From Pseudoxanthomonas sp. 3HH-4 (GTDB taxonomy: Bacteria; Pseudomonadota; Gammaproteobacteria; Xanthomonadales; Xanthomonadaceae), in assembly GCF_006716465.1 (NCBI RefSeq), contig NZ_VFPB01000003.1:124001-188000 (forward strand): a DNA stretch of 64,000 bases. The letters are read 5' to 3'. Made by a program: the position numbers and the translations under genes. The notes below the pieces were generated by a model. It was not told the origin of the DNA, made no database searches, and worked only from the letters and a program-made list of their open reading frames with translations. Positions 37,048 through 46,227 of this stretch are shown here, in pieces (within the stretch, counting starts at the first letter, position 1; each line of letters starts with the position of its first letter).

Positions 37048-40000
37048 GCAGGTTCGCCCTCCCCGACCGGTGGCAGTGCCGCGCCCTTGCGAGCGCGGCG
37101 TCCGCGCTCTAGGTAGTACTCATCGGCGCGGCGGTCCAGCAGGTCGTAGACGACCGGGATCACCAGCAGTGTCAGCAGCGTCGAGATCAGCAGGCCGCCG
37201 ATCACAGTGATCGCCATCGGCGAGCGCACTTCGGCACCCTCGCCCATCGCGATCGCCAGCGGCAGGAAGCCGAACAGCGTGCACAGCGTCGTCATGATGA
37301 TCGGCCGCAGTCGCGAACGGGCACCCTCCACCAGCGCCTCGCGCTTGGCCACGCCGGCCTCGCGCAACTGGTTGACCTTGTCGATCAGGATGATGGCGTT
37401 CTTGGTCACCAGGCCCACCAGCAGGATCAGGCCGATGAACACCACCACCGAGACCGCCGAACCGGTCAGGAACAGCGCGCCCACGGCACCGACCAGCGCC
37501 AGCGGAATGGTGAACAGGATGACGAAGGGATGCAGCAGCGATTCGAACTGCGACGCCATCACCAGATACACCAGGAAGATCGCCAGACCGAACGCGAACA
37601 TCAGCGAGTTGACCGATTCGGCCAGTTCTTCGCCCTGGCCACCGATGTGCATGCCGATGCCGGCGCCCAGCGGGTTCTCGGACACTAGCTTCTGCACTTC
37701 CTGCACTGCGCCGCCCAGGTCGATGTCGCGCAGGTTGGCCGAGACGATCGCCACGCGCACCTGGTCGGCGCGGTGGATCTCGCTGGGCCCCGTGGTGGCG
37801 ACCACATCGGCCACGGCCGACAGCGTCACCGGCCGAGCGCTGCCCGGATTGACGATCAGCTGACGGATGCTTTCCAGCGAAGCGCGATCGGTTTCGCGGG
37901 CGCGCACCAGCACGTCGATCTTGCGGTCACGGAAGCTGTAGCGCGTGGCCACTTCGCCGCGCACCTTCTTGACCACCACGTCGGCGATCTGGCGCGTAGT
38001 CAGGCCCAGCGCACCGGCGCGTTCCTGGTCGAAGCGGATCTGGATTTCCGGGAAGCCCTGCTCCACCGTCGACTTGACGTCGGCATAGTGCGGATTGGCA
38101 CGCAGCATCGCCGCCAGCTTCTGGCCTGCCTGTTCGATGCCGGCCAGGTCCTGGCCGCGCAGCTCGACTTCCAGCGGCGCCGAGAAGCTGAGCAGCTCCG
38201 GACGGCTGAAATCGACCTGGGCACCGGGATGGTCCTTCATGGACGCGCGCAAGGCCTCGGTTTCGCGGCTTTCAACGTCCTCGCTGCCGCCATTGGCCAT
38301 GACCACGGTCAGCTTGCCGATGTTCTCGCCGCTCTCGGTGGGATTGGCATCAAGACGGGTACCACTGCCGCTCACGCCGTACAGAGCATGGATGCCCTCG
38401 TCCTTGGCGTGCTTGAGCTGCAGCTCGCGGACCAAAGCGTCGGTGCGCGCCAGCGGCGTGCCTGGCGGCAGCTTGACCGTCATCTCGAAGCGGTCCTGCG
38501 CCAGCTGCGGGATCAGGTCCGCACCCAGCAACGGTACCAGCAGCATCGCGCCGACGAACGCGGCGGCGGCGAAGCCCAGCACCAGCCAGGGACGGCGCAG
38601 CGACGCGGGCAGCAGGCGCATGTAGCCGGCTTCGGCACGGTTGTACGGCGCCATCGCCAGGTCGCTGAACTTGCGCATGACCGGGCCGACCACGGCGGCC
38701 AGCCCACGCCAGGCGCGGACCACCAGCCATGCGATGCCGAAGAAGAAGCCGCGGATCGCAGCGCCCACTCCACGACCGGTGGCCGCCAGCGGCTTCTGCC
38801 AGCGCGAATCGGGACGCCACTGCGGATGCGCCGGTTCGTCAGGGAATGCCAGCGGGGGGCGCCCCTTCAACGAACTCAGCATCGGGATCAGCGTCATCGA
38901 CACCACCAGCGAAATGCCGATGGCGATCGCCACCGTCAATGCCTGGTCGCGGAACAGCTGGCCGGCGATGCCCTGCACGAACACCAGCGGCAGGAACACG
39001 GCGATCGTGGTCAGCGTGGACGCAACCACCGCCATGCTGACTTCACGGGTGCCGACCATCGCCGCCTCGAGGATGCCCAGGCCACGTTCGCGCGCCTTGG
39101 CGATGCTCTCCAGCACCACGATCGAGTCGTCGACCACCAGGCCCGTCGCCAACGCCAGGCCGCCCAGCGACATCACGTTGAGGCTCAGGTCCAGCTCGCC
39201 CATGAAGAAGAACGTGGTGATGATCGAGACCGGCAGCGACAGGCTGATGACGAACGTGCTCCAGCCATCGCGCAGGAACAGGAAGATGATCAGGATCGCC
39301 AGCACGCCGCCGATCATGGCGTCCTTCTGCACGTCCCAGATGGCGTGTTCGATGAACAGCGACTGGTCGTCGATGACGGTCAGTTCGACATCCGGTGGGG
39401 TCTGGTTTTTGATCTGCTCGAGCTTGGCCTTCAGCGCCTGCGCCGTCGCCACCGTATTGGCGTCGCCTTCCTTGTAGATCGCCAGTTCGACGGCTTCGCG
39501 GCCGCCCAGGCGGATGATCGCCTCGCGTTCCTTGAAGCCCTGGCGCACGTCGGCGACATCCTTCAGGCGGACCGGCATGCCGCCGGCGACCGTCGAACTG
39601 CCGCCAGACGATGCATTCTGCACGGAGGCGGCCGCCGCCATCGCTTCGGCCGAGCCGGTCGAAGCCGCGATGGCGGCCATCTGCGCCGCCGCCGATGCCG
39701 CGGCGTTGTCGCCACCACTCTGGGTGGTGACCAGCATCTCGCGGATTTCGTTGACCGTGGCGAACTGGTTGACGGTGCGCACCAGGTAGCGCTGCGAACC
39801 TTCTTCCAGCCGACCGCCGGAGATGTTGATGTTCTCCTGCTGCAGGCGCTGGATGACGGTGTCGATCGGCAGGTTCAGCTGGGCGAGTTTCTGCTGGTCG
39901 ATGTCGACCTGGATCTCGTCCTCGAGACCGCCGCCGACCTTGACCGCCGCCACGCCGTCTACGGGCTCAAGCTTCTTCTTCAGGTCGTCATCCGCGTAAC

Positions 40001-40553
40001 GGCGCAGCTCGGTCAGCAGCCGCACGGCGTCCGCATCGTTCTTCGGCTCCTGCTTGTTGCCCAGGGCCAGGCGCAATATCGGCTCGGTCGACGGATTGAA
40101 GCGCAGCAGCACCGGTGCTTTCGCCTCCAGCGGCAGCTGCAGTACTTCCATCTTGTCGCGGACTTCCAGGCTGGCCTGGTCCATGTCCGTGCCCCAGGCG
40201 AACTCCAGCACCACGTCGCTCTGGCCAGTACGCGACACGGACTTCAGTTTGCGCAGGTTCTTCACCACGCCGACGGCCTCTTCCACCGGCTCGCTGATGA
40301 GGGTTTCGATTTCGGAAGGCGCGGCGCCGGTGTACTCGGTGCGCACGGTCAGCGTGGGATAGCTCAGGTCGGGCAGCAGGTTGACCTTCAGCGAGAACAG
40401 CGCGATCACGCCGAACAGGAACATCGTGATCCAGAACATCGCCACGGTGACGCGGCGGCGGGTGGAGAACTCGACCAGTCCTCCTCCCATGCTGTCGTCG
40501 CCGCCGGTGTCGCGGGGTTCGTGCTCCCCGGGAACGTGGCCGGGCGCGCTCAT
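37044..40553 (-). CDS. RND efflux permease, first subunit (long variant)
   Basis: 1169 residues, longer than the usual 1020-1050. The helix-4 relay is D475-D476 (LVVDDSIVVLE). Two insertions explain the length: an Ala/Ser-rich stretch at about residues 282-325 in the first periplasmic domain, and a long cytoplasmic loop between helices 6 and 7 (about 570-640) that contains hydrophobic and basic segments. MdtB/MdtC-type pumps use two different permeases in one trimer, and the present gene pair with one membrane-fusion protein suggests a similar design. It overlaps both neighbours by four bases. Confidence 0.92.
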   Translation of the reverse strand: MSAPGHVPGEHEPRDTGGDDSMGGGLVEFSTRRRVTVAMFWITMFLFGVIALFSLKVNLLPDLSYPTLTVRTEYTGAAPSEIETLISEPVEEAVGVVKNLRKLKSVSRTGQSDVVLEFAWGTDMDQASLEVRDKMEVLQLPLEAKAPVLLRFNPSTEPILRLALGNKQEPKNDADAVRLLTELRRYADDDLKKKLEPVDGVAAVKVGGGLEDEIQVDIDQQKLAQLNLPIDTVIQRLQQENINISGGRLEEGSQRYLVRTVNQFATVNEIREMLVTTQSGGDNAAASAAAQMAAIAASTGSAEAMAAAASVQNASSGGSSTVAGGMPVRLKDVADVRQGFKEREAIIRLGGREAVELAIYKEGDANTVATAQALKAKLEQIKNQTPPDVELTVIDDQSLFIEHAIWDVQKDAMIGGVLAILIIFLFLRDGWSTFVISLSLPVSIITTFFFMGELDLSLNVMSLGGLALATGLVVDDSIVVLESIAKARERGLGILEAAMVGTREVSMAVVASTLTTIAVFLPLVFVQGIAGQLFRDQALTVAIAIGISLVVSMTLIPMLSSLKGRPPLAFPDEPAHPQWRPDSRWQKPLAATGRGVGAAIRGFFFGIAWLVVRAWRGLAAVVGPVMRKFSDLAMAPYNRAEAGYMRLLPASLRRPWLVLGFAAAAFVGAMLLVPLLGADLIPQLAQDRFEMTVKLPPGTPLARTDALVRELQLKHAKDEGIHALYGVSGSGTRLDANPTESGENIGKLTVVMANGGSEDVESRETEALRASMKDHPGAQVDFSRPELLSFSAPLEVELRGQDLAGIEQAGQKLAAMLRANPHYADVKSTVEQGFPEIQIRFDQERAGALGLTTRQIADVVVKKVRGEVATRYSFRDRKIDVLVRARETDRASLESIRQLIVNPGSARPVTLSAVADVVATTGPSEIHRADQVRVAIVSANLRDIDLGGAVQEVQKLVSENPLGAGIGMHIGGQGEELAESVNSLMFAFGLAIFLVYLVMASQFESLLHPFVILFTIPLALVGAVGALFLTGSAVSVVVFIGLILLVGLVTKNAIILIDKVNQLREAGVAKREALVEGARSRLRPIIMTTLCTLFGFLPLAIAMGEGAEVRSPMAITVIGGLLISTLLTLLVIPVVYDLLDRRADEYYLERGRRARKGAALPPVGEGEPA

Positions 40554-41692
40554 TGCTTGTTTCCGGCAGTCTTGGCGTCCTCGGCCTTGGCCGCCACCTT
40601 GGCGGGCTCGGCGCCGATCACCTGCACCGCGCTGCCTTCACGCAACGCCACCTTGCCGGCGGTCACCACCTGGTCACCAGGCTTCAAGCCTTCGCGCACT
40701 TCGATCCACTCGCCGTCCACGTAGCCGACCTTGACCGGCACGCGTACCGCCTTGCCGTCGCGCACCGCGAACACGGCCGGGTCGCCGTCGTCGAGCAGGG
40801 AGACGCGCGGCACCACCAACGCATCGGCACGCTGGTCGTAGTCGATCCTGATGCGGCCGAACATGCCGGGCTGCAGCACGCCGTCGCTGCCGAAGGAGCA
40901 GACCACGCGGAACGTACCGCTGCCGGAATCGACGACCGGCGAAATGCGATCCACCGCGCCCTGGAACACCTTGCCCGGCATCGCATCGACGGCCAGCGCC
41001 ACCGGCAGGCCCGCCTTCAACTTGGAGAGCTCGCGCTCGGAGACGTTCAAGGTGGCTTCCAGGCGCGATTCGTCGACGATGCGGATGATCGGCGTGTTGA
41101 TCTGCACGAAGTTGCCGGTCTTGATGGAACGCGAAGCCACCACGCCGGAAATCGGCGCGGTCACGGTGGTGTAGGACAGCTCGAGCGCGGCCATGCGGTA
41201 CATGGCGCGGGCGTTGTCCAGGTCGTACTTGATCTGGTCGACGTCGTTGGCGCTGATCATCTGCTGGCCCACCAGCTGCTGCGCTCGGCGGTAGTTGTTC
41301 TCCAGCTTGCGCATCTGCGCTTCGGCCTGGGCCACCTGCAGCCGCAGGCGGTCCGGGTCCAGCCGGACCAGCGCCTGGCCGGCGCGGACCACCTGTCCCT
41401 CCTCCACCATCACCGCCAGTGCCACACCGGAGGTCTTGGCGACCACCTGCGACTCGCCCAGCGCTTCAAGGGCCGCCGTGCCGCTGTAGCTGGCGGCCAC
41501 CGGGCGACGGCTGGCCTTGACCACCTCGACGGGGACGGCATCGGGCTCTTTGGGTGCCTCGCCATTCTTGGCCTGGGCCTCGGGCGTGGGGCCGCCCCCC
41601 TTGCAGGCGGACAGGACCAGCAGGCTGCAGAGAACAGGTACCAGCGCCAGGCGCAGGTAGGAATGACCGGAATCGGGGCGGGGTCGGGACAT
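40550..41692 (-). CDS. RND membrane-fusion (periplasmic adaptor) lipoprotein
   Basis: 380 residues with a lipoprotein signal ending in LVLSAC (C29). The biotinyl-lipoyl half-motif VVAKTSGVALAVMVEEGQVVRAGQALV, an alpha-helical hairpin (about 115-165), the second lipoyl half YTTVTAPISGVVASRSIKTGNFV and a beta-barrel domain follow in order. The adaptor joins the RND permeases to an outer-membrane TolC-type channel, which is not encoded nearby. First gene of the three-gene operon; each junction overlaps by four bases. Confidence 0.93.
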   Translation of the reverse strand: MSRPRPDSGHSYLRLALVPVLCSLLVLSACKGGGPTPEAQAKNGEAPKEPDAVPVEVVKASRRPVAASYSGTAALEALGESQVVAKTSGVALAVMVEEGQVVRAGQALVRLDPDRLRLQVAQAEAQMRKLENNYRRAQQLVGQQMISANDVDQIKYDLDNARAMYRMAALELSYTTVTAPISGVVASRSIKTGNFVQINTPIIRIVDESRLEATLNVSERELSKLKAGLPVALAVDAMPGKVFQGAVDRISPVVDSGSGTFRVVCSFGSDGVLQPGMFGRIRIDYDQRADALVVPRVSLLDDGDPAVFAVRDGKAVRVPVKVGYVDGEWIEVREGLKPGDQVVTAGKVALREGSAVQVIGAEPAKVAAKAEDAKTAGNKQ

Positions 41693-42059
41693 GGGGCGGT
41701 ACCGTGGTGGTGGTGTTGTGGTGGTGTTGTATCAAGGTATATCACCCCTGAACGACTTCCATGCGCCGAAGGTCATGGTGACTTGCGTCCGGGCCTGTGT
41801 CCGGAGAACGACACTCGCCTCTGCAGGAAGCGGCGTGCGGAAGCGCACATGCGCTTCCGCCAAGGTTGCTGGCCGCATGCACCCTCTCTGGCCAACGTGG
41901 GAACGTCGGCATCGGCGGCAACCATTCGGCGGCACGCGACTTTAAGCCATCCGCGCGGACGCACCGCGCCTGTGCGCGACATTCGGTCGCAGGCTATACT
42001 TGCGTTCAGCCAAGCGCTGCGGTGGTACGTGGCGCGCGCAACCTGAGAGTTTCCCGAGA
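41693..42059. promoter_or_regulatory. divergent promoter region between the RND operon and cytochrome c genes
   Basis: No gene fits this 367-base gap. Near the RND side is a GGTGGT/GTTGTG-rich run (41704-41730). A perfect inverted repeat GGAAGCGC-ACAT-GCGCTTCC occupies 41839-41858 with no T-tract. Near the cytochrome side GGCTATACT (41991-41999) looks like an extended -10 element about 60 bases upstream of the cytochrome start. No clear -35 is seen. Confidence 0.5.
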
Positions 42060-42461
42060 ATGATGCGACTGCTGCCGCTCGCCGCTTGCCTTGCCTTGGC
42101 CGCCCTCCCGCTGGCCGCCCTGACCGCCCAACAGGACATCCCGGCCACACCGGCCCCGGTCGAAGCCGCGGTGCCTGTCGCCGCTCCCGCTGCCGCGCCC
42201 GCACCGCTGGTCGGCAATGCCGACACCGGCCGCACACTCACTTATACCTGCCAGGGTTGCCACGGCATCGTGGGTTACAAGAACGCCTACCCCAACTTCC
42301 ACGTGCCCCGCATCGGCGGCCAGTCGGCCGACTATCTGGCCAATGCGCTGACCGAGTACCGCAACGGCAACCGCAAGCACCCCACGATGCAGGCCCAGTC
42401 GCAGAGTTTCTCCGACCAGGACATCGCCGACATCGCCGCTTTCCTTTCCACCGTCAAGTAA
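42060..42461 (+). CDS. secreted class I c-type cytochrome
   Basis: 133 residues from ATG 42060 (ATG 42063 is also possible). A signal peptide (MMRLLPLAACLALAALPLAALTAQ) and an Ala/Pro-rich linker precede one heme-binding motif CQGCH (C64, C67, H68). M110 in HPTMQAQS is a probable sixth ligand, as in c4/c5-type cytochromes (PRIGGQSADYLANALTEYRNG). It probably carries electrons in the periplasm. The next gene, another monoheme cytochrome, starts six bases after its stop. Confidence 0.92.
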   Translation: MMRLLPLAACLALAALPLAALTAQQDIPATPAPVEAAVPVAAPAAAPAPLVGNADTGRTLTYTCQGCHGIVGYKNAYPNFHVPRIGGQSADYLANALTEYRNGNRKHPTMQAQSQSFSDQDIADIAAFLSTVK

Positions 42462-42467
42462 GCCCAC

Positions 42468-42926
42468 ATGCCCAACGCCAAGCACGCCCAGCGTCTAGCC
42501 ATCGCCCTGTTCGCTGCCCTCGCCCTGGTGGCATGCTCGAAGGTGGAAACGACGGAAACCGCCGCCGAGAATCCCGGCCACGCCAGTGGCGAGCACGGTT
42601 CCAGTTCCTCCGCCGGCCTGCCCAAGGGCCACATCGCCAAGGGCGAAGAACTGGCCAAGGCCAAGGGCCAGGCCACCGGCCAGAGCTGCGTGGACTGCCA
42701 TGGTGCCGAAGGCAACGCGCCGATCGACGACACGTATCCCAAGCTGGGTGGCCAGTACGCCGACTATCTGGGGCACGCGCTGCAGGCTTACCGCAGCGGT
42801 GATCGCCAGCACGCCCTGATGACCCCGCAGGCCGCCAGCCTCAGCGACCAGGACATTTCCGACCTCGCCGCCTATTTCGGTTCGCGGCCCTTGCAACTCC
42901 GCGACCTGCACGGCGTGCACGAGTAA
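42468..42926 (+). CDS. c-type cytochrome lipoprotein
   Basis: 152 residues. A lipoprotein signal ends in LVAC (C23), a Gly/Ser/His-rich linker follows, and the heme motif CVDCH is at 74-78. The downstream segment PKLGGQYADYLGHALQAYRSGDRQHALM parallels the first cytochrome, so the two arose from a common domain; the likely Met ligand is in HALMTPQ. It is probably membrane-anchored and works with the preceding cytochrome. A terminator follows. Confidence 0.92.
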   Translation: MPNAKHAQRLAIALFAALALVACSKVETTETAAENPGHASGEHGSSSSAGLPKGHIAKGEELAKAKGQATGQSCVDCHGAEGNAPIDDTYPKLGGQYADYLGHALQAYRSGDRQHALMTPQAASLSDQDISDLAAYFGSRPLQLRDLHGVHE

Positions 42927-42952
42927 GCCTTCGCTCCCTCGTCGGGAATGCA

Positions 42953-42982
42953 GAAACGGAGCCGCAAGGCTCCGTTTTCTTT
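42953..42982 (+). terminator. Rho-independent terminator after the cytochrome pair
   Basis: AACGGAGCC-GCAA-GGCTCCGTT followed by TTCTTT. Confidence 0.88.
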
Positions 42983-42996
42983 GGGGACAAGAAAAC

Positions 42997-43075
42997 GATC
43001 AGGTGCGGGAGCGACGCGAGTCGCGATAGCAGGTCGCGACGCCTCTTCGCGATTTGTGTCGCCCCCACCCGATCA
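42997..43075. repeat. REP-like imperfect palindromic element
   Basis: The element begins GATCAGGTGCGGGAGCGAC and ends GTCGCCCCCACCCGATC, which are imperfect inverted repeats of each other. The centre contains repeated GTCGCGA/TCGCGAC words. This resembles the GTGGGAGCGAC-type REP sequences of xanthomonads and pseudomonads. It sits between two convergent genes, a usual place for REPs. Confidence 0.55.
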
Positions 43076-43084
43076 TCCGCACCA

Positions 43085-44740
43085 TCAACTGTCGGTCGGG
43101 ATCGGGGTGCGCTTGACCGGAATCTCCGGCGGCGGGCGCGCTTTCGGTGGATCGGGGAACAGACTGCCAAGGCCGCAACCGCCGCCCAGCTGCAGCACCG
43201 ACACCGTGCACTTGAGCTTCATGTTCGTGCCGGGGATCGAGATCTCCATTTCGCGCACATTGCGACGCACCCATTCCGCAAGCAGGGACTCGTTCGGCAC
43301 CCAGTACTTGTCGAACGTGGTCGGTTCGTAGTCGTAGGGGGGACGCTGCAACCATGTGCCCGCCTCTGCCAGTTGCTCACGCGTCCACTGGTCGTTTTCG
43401 CCGCCGGGCGCACCGCGCTGAGCGGTGGCATCGCCCGCGCCGCCCGGCACCCGCAGGCTGCCGTCGGCGTTGTAGAGGCCTGGCGCGTCGCGGCCATCCG
43501 CCGCACTGTCGCCTGCTGCATTGCGGGTCGAGTTTCCCCAGTCGTCGGCGCGTGCAGGCGTGTTCCATCCGCCGGATTTCGTCGCGGCCGCCGGGCCGGG
43601 CGTGGTGGATGCGCGGGAGGGCGTGCCGCGAGACGTTGCAGGCGAAGCAGACGGGTTCGGCGCCGTTGTCCTCGCCGGTGTCGATGCGGTCGTCGCGGCG
43701 CCCGTCGTGGCAGGAACCGGTGCGGCGGTGGCGGTGGCAGGTCTCGGCGCCGGCTCGCGGATCTCGGCTTGCCGCATGCTGCGTTCCCGCGTGGCGATGG
43801 GAACAGGAGCCACCTCGCGCGCAGGCACCGGCACGCTGCGCACCTGGGGTGCCGGCGCCATCACCTCGCGCTCGCGCACCTGCACGTCACGCGTCGCCAC
43901 GGCAGGCAGGTCCACGCTGCGCACAGGCGCTGCCCGGCGCACGACCGGCGCAGCGAGCGGTGTCGGGATCTCGCGCACCGGTACGCCTGGCTCGCGCAGG
44001 GCCGGCAGGGTGACATCGGGTTGCCGGGGTGTCGGCGGTGGCAGCACGAACGCGCGGGTGGGTTCCGGCACCTCGGTGACCTGCAAGGGCTGGTGCGCAA
44101 GTTCGGGCTGTGGAACATCGCGGGACTGGATCTGCGGCATCTCCACCGCAACGTCGGGCAGCACCGCGTCGGACGGTGGCGGCGAAGCCTCGGACGGCGC
44201 GGGCCGTGTTGGGGTCGCCGTGGTCGCCGCCTGCACTGCGGGGTCCGCCTGCGCCGCTTGCTGCGAACCCGGTTCGACCGCCTGCGTCTCGCCTCCCGCT
44301 TCCTCTGGGCTGCCGTCGCCGATGATCTCCAGCCGAACGCGGCTGGTGTCGCCGGCTTGCTGCGGCGGTGGCGGAATCTGGACCAGTGCCACCCACATCA
44401 GGAACAGGAAGAACAGCAGGTGCACGGCACTGCTGGTGACGCCTGCGAACCAGCGCATCCAGCGCTCTTCGCGTGGTGGCGGTCCCCACCCTTGGTAGAA
44501 CAGCGAGCGGAATGCGCGCCATCTACCCAACGAAGTGGGCACGGCATCGGGTGGCCGAGGTGTGCGGGCCACCAGCAGCGCGACGACCGCATCGGCCTTC
44601 TCGCGCGTGATCCGGCCCAGCTTCTCAGGCAGCGCGCGCAACCACAAACCCCAGCCGAACGGCAGGCCGGTGTGGCGTTCAACGATGGGGGCTGCCTTGC
44701 GCGACAGCAGCTGCGCGATGACGTCGGTGGCGTTCGTCAC
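43085..44740 (-). CDS. transmembrane repetitive Pro/Ala-rich protein
   Basis: 551 residues. A cytoplasmic N-terminal region of about 100 residues is followed by one membrane helix (about 101-122), then a long low-complexity region rich in Pro, Ala, Arg and Thr (about 122-450) with repeated patterns such as VPVREIPTPL, VSVDLPAVATRDV and PVPAREVAPVP. A more ordered C-terminal domain of about 100 residues follows (QLAEAGTWLQRPPYDYEPTTFDKYWVPNESLLAEWVRRNV). Similar proteins are annotated 'transmembrane repetitive protein' in xanthomonads. The layout resembles TonB-like periplasm-spanning proteins, but the C-terminus is not TonB. Function unknown. Confidence 0.8.
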   Translation of the reverse strand: MTNATDVIAQLLSRKAAPIVERHTGLPFGWGLWLRALPEKLGRITREKADAVVALLVARTPRPPDAVPTSLGRWRAFRSLFYQGWGPPPREERWMRWFAGVTSSAVHLLFFLFLMWVALVQIPPPPQQAGDTSRVRLEIIGDGSPEEAGGETQAVEPGSQQAAQADPAVQAATTATPTRPAPSEASPPPSDAVLPDVAVEMPQIQSRDVPQPELAHQPLQVTEVPEPTRAFVLPPPTPRQPDVTLPALREPGVPVREIPTPLAAPVVRRAAPVRSVDLPAVATRDVQVREREVMAPAPQVRSVPVPAREVAPVPIATRERSMRQAEIREPAPRPATATAAPVPATTGAATTASTPARTTAPNPSASPATSRGTPSRASTTPGPAAATKSGGWNTPARADDWGNSTRNAAGDSAADGRDAPGLYNADGSLRVPGGAGDATAQRGAPGGENDQWTREQLAEAGTWLQRPPYDYEPTTFDKYWVPNESLLAEWVRRNVREMEISIPGTNMKLKCTVSVLQLGGGCGLGSLFPDPPKARPPPEIPVKRTPIPTDS

Positions 44741-44755
44741 CGGCGCTTGGCTCCG

Positions 44756-45352
44756 TCAGGCGGCGTTGCCGCGTGGGATGTACGGCGCTTCGCCGGTCCC
44801 GTGATCGGTCGCGTCGCGCACCGCGGTCACGCCGGGCACACGGGCCATCAGCGTTTTCTCGATGCCCTGCTTGAGGGTGACATCGGCCATGCCGCACCCG
44901 TGGCAGCCACCGCCGAAGCGCAGCCAGACCACGCCATCGCCGCCCACTTCCTCCACCGCCACACGCCCCTTGTGGGACGCCAGCTGCGGGTTGATCTCGT
45001 TGTCCACCACCCAGCGCACGCGTTCGACCACCGAAGCGGAATCGCCGGGCGCCTCGCCCTTGATGCGCGGCGCCTTGATGGTGAGCTGCGTGCTTGCACC
45101 CTTCATCACGTAATCGATCTCGGCGCCATCCAGCCAGTGCACGCTGCCGGCGTCGACGTAGAGCGTGAAACCGTCGCAGTCGACGGCCCATTCATCGCCG
45201 GCCAGGTCGCGCGGCTCGGAGAACTCCAGCCGTGCGTCGGCCTGCGCCGTGCCGGGATGAACCGCACTCAGGCGCACGCCAAGGCCGGGCAGCGCCTCGC
45301 GTTCGATCAGCTTGCGGAAGTGCGCCTGCGCGCTGTCGGAAATCTGGATCAT
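44756..45352 (-). CDS. nfuA: Fe-S biogenesis protein NfuA
   Basis: 198 residues. An N-terminal degenerate A-type (HesB-like) domain, which begins [19 protein letters not shown], is followed by a C-terminal Nfu domain with the cluster-binding CxxC at C150 and C153 ([20 protein letters not shown]). NfuA carries [4Fe-4S] clusters to target proteins, especially under stress. It lies 15 bases upstream of the repetitive protein gene on the same strand. Confidence 0.95.
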   Translation of the reverse strand: MIQISDSAQAHFRKLIEREALPGLGVRLSAVHPGTAQADARLEFSEPRDLAGDEWAVDCDGFTLYVDAGSVHWLDGAEIDYVMKGASTQLTIKAPRIKGEAPGDSASVVERVRWVVDNEINPQLASHKGRVAVEEVGGDGVVWLRFGGGCHGCGMADVTLKQGIEKTLMARVPGVTAVRDATDHGTGEAPYIPRGNAA

Positions 45353-45444
45353 GCGGGTATTCTAGCCCCCTGCCCGACAGGCATTCACATTCACCGGCCC
45401 GTCGTCGGTCTTTGTTCATACTGGCCGCAACGCAGGAGAATCCC

Positions 45445-45792
45445 ATGTCCGACCTTGTCCCTCTCGCCCGCGCGCACTGCGTGCCGTTGCGCGGCAGCGA
45501 GCACCGCCTGCCCCCTGCCCGCGTCGCCGAACTGCTGCCCCAGGTGCCGGGCTGGGAGCTGGTGGAAGAAGGCCATGCCCTGTCGCGGACGTTCCCGTTC
45601 GACAACTATTACGAAACCATGGCGTTCGTGAATGCGCTCGCCTTCATCGCGCACGCCGAGGACCATCACCCCGACCTGGGCGTGCATTACAACCGCGCCG
45701 TCGTGCGCTACTCCACGCATGATGTCGGCGGCCTGAGCGAGAACGACTTCATCTGCGCGGCCAAGGCCAGCGCCCTGTTGGGAGAGTCCTGA
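45445..45792 (+). CDS. phhB: pterin-4a-carbinolamine dehydratase
   Basis: 115 residues from ATG 45445, preceded by AGGAGA. The conserved active-site region [33 protein letters not shown] identifies the PCD/DCoH family. It regenerates the tetrahydropterin cofactor of phenylalanine hydroxylase; no phhA is visible in the window. The next gene starts in its stop codon (TGATG). Confidence 0.94.
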   Translation: MSDLVPLARAHCVPLRGSEHRLPPARVAELLPQVPGWELVEEGHALSRTFPFDNYYETMAFVNALAFIAHAEDHHPDLGVHYNRAVVRYSTHDVGGLSENDFICAAKASALLGES

Positions 45793-46205
45793 TGAACCTG
45801 CGCAACGCCCGCCTCTGCTTCCTGGTTCCGCTCACCGCGCTCGTGCTGGCGGCATGCGCGAAACAGGAAGAAGCGCCCATGCCCACCATTCCGCCCACCG
45901 AACTTGCGGCGACCGACACGCCGCCCCCGGCGTATCCGCCCGAAGCCGAATGCAACAGCGAGGGCGGCACCACCGTGCTGCGCGTGACCATCGAGAAGGA
46001 TGGCGTGCCATCGCGCGTTTCGCAGGCACAGGGCAGCGGCAACGCCGCCCTCGACAAGGCGGCGCTCGAAGCCGTGCAGACCTGGAAGTTCCGCGCCGCC
46101 ACGCGCAACGGAAAGCCGGTCAGCCACACCATCACCGTGCCGGTGACGTTTCCGCCCGTGCTGGAAAAGCCGACCCGCTGCTTCGCCCAGGGCACCTCGG
46201 GCTGA
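45792..46205 (+). CDS. TonB C-terminal-domain lipoprotein
   Basis: 137 residues. A lipoprotein signal with lipobox LAAC (C22) precedes a short Pro-rich linker and a TonB C-terminal-type domain (YPPEAECNSEGGTTVLRVTIEKDG and LDKAALEAVQTWKFRAATRNGKPVSHTITVPVTF). It lacks the N-terminal membrane helix of true TonB, so it is probably an outer-membrane or periplasmic protein that uses this fold for binding. It overlaps phhB by one base and is likely translated with it. Confidence 0.88.
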   Translation: MNLRNARLCFLVPLTALVLAACAKQEEAPMPTIPPTELAATDTPPPAYPPEAECNSEGGTTVLRVTIEKDGVPSRVSQAQGSGNAALDKAALEAVQTWKFRAATRNGKPVSHTITVPVTFPPVLEKPTRCFAQGTSG

Positions 46206-46227
46206 CGCAGGCCGTTGGGTCGTGACG

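Noticed and set aside
33946-37116. Plus-strand open frame of about 1050 codons opposite the RND permease
   Set aside because: Antisense shadow: rich in His, Arg, Gln and Asp with no domain, while the minus strand encodes a canonical RND protein.
41839-41858. Palindrome GGAAGCGC-ACAT-GCGCTTCC as a terminator
   Set aside because: It lies between divergent genes and has no T-tract on either strand; listed only within the intergenic region.
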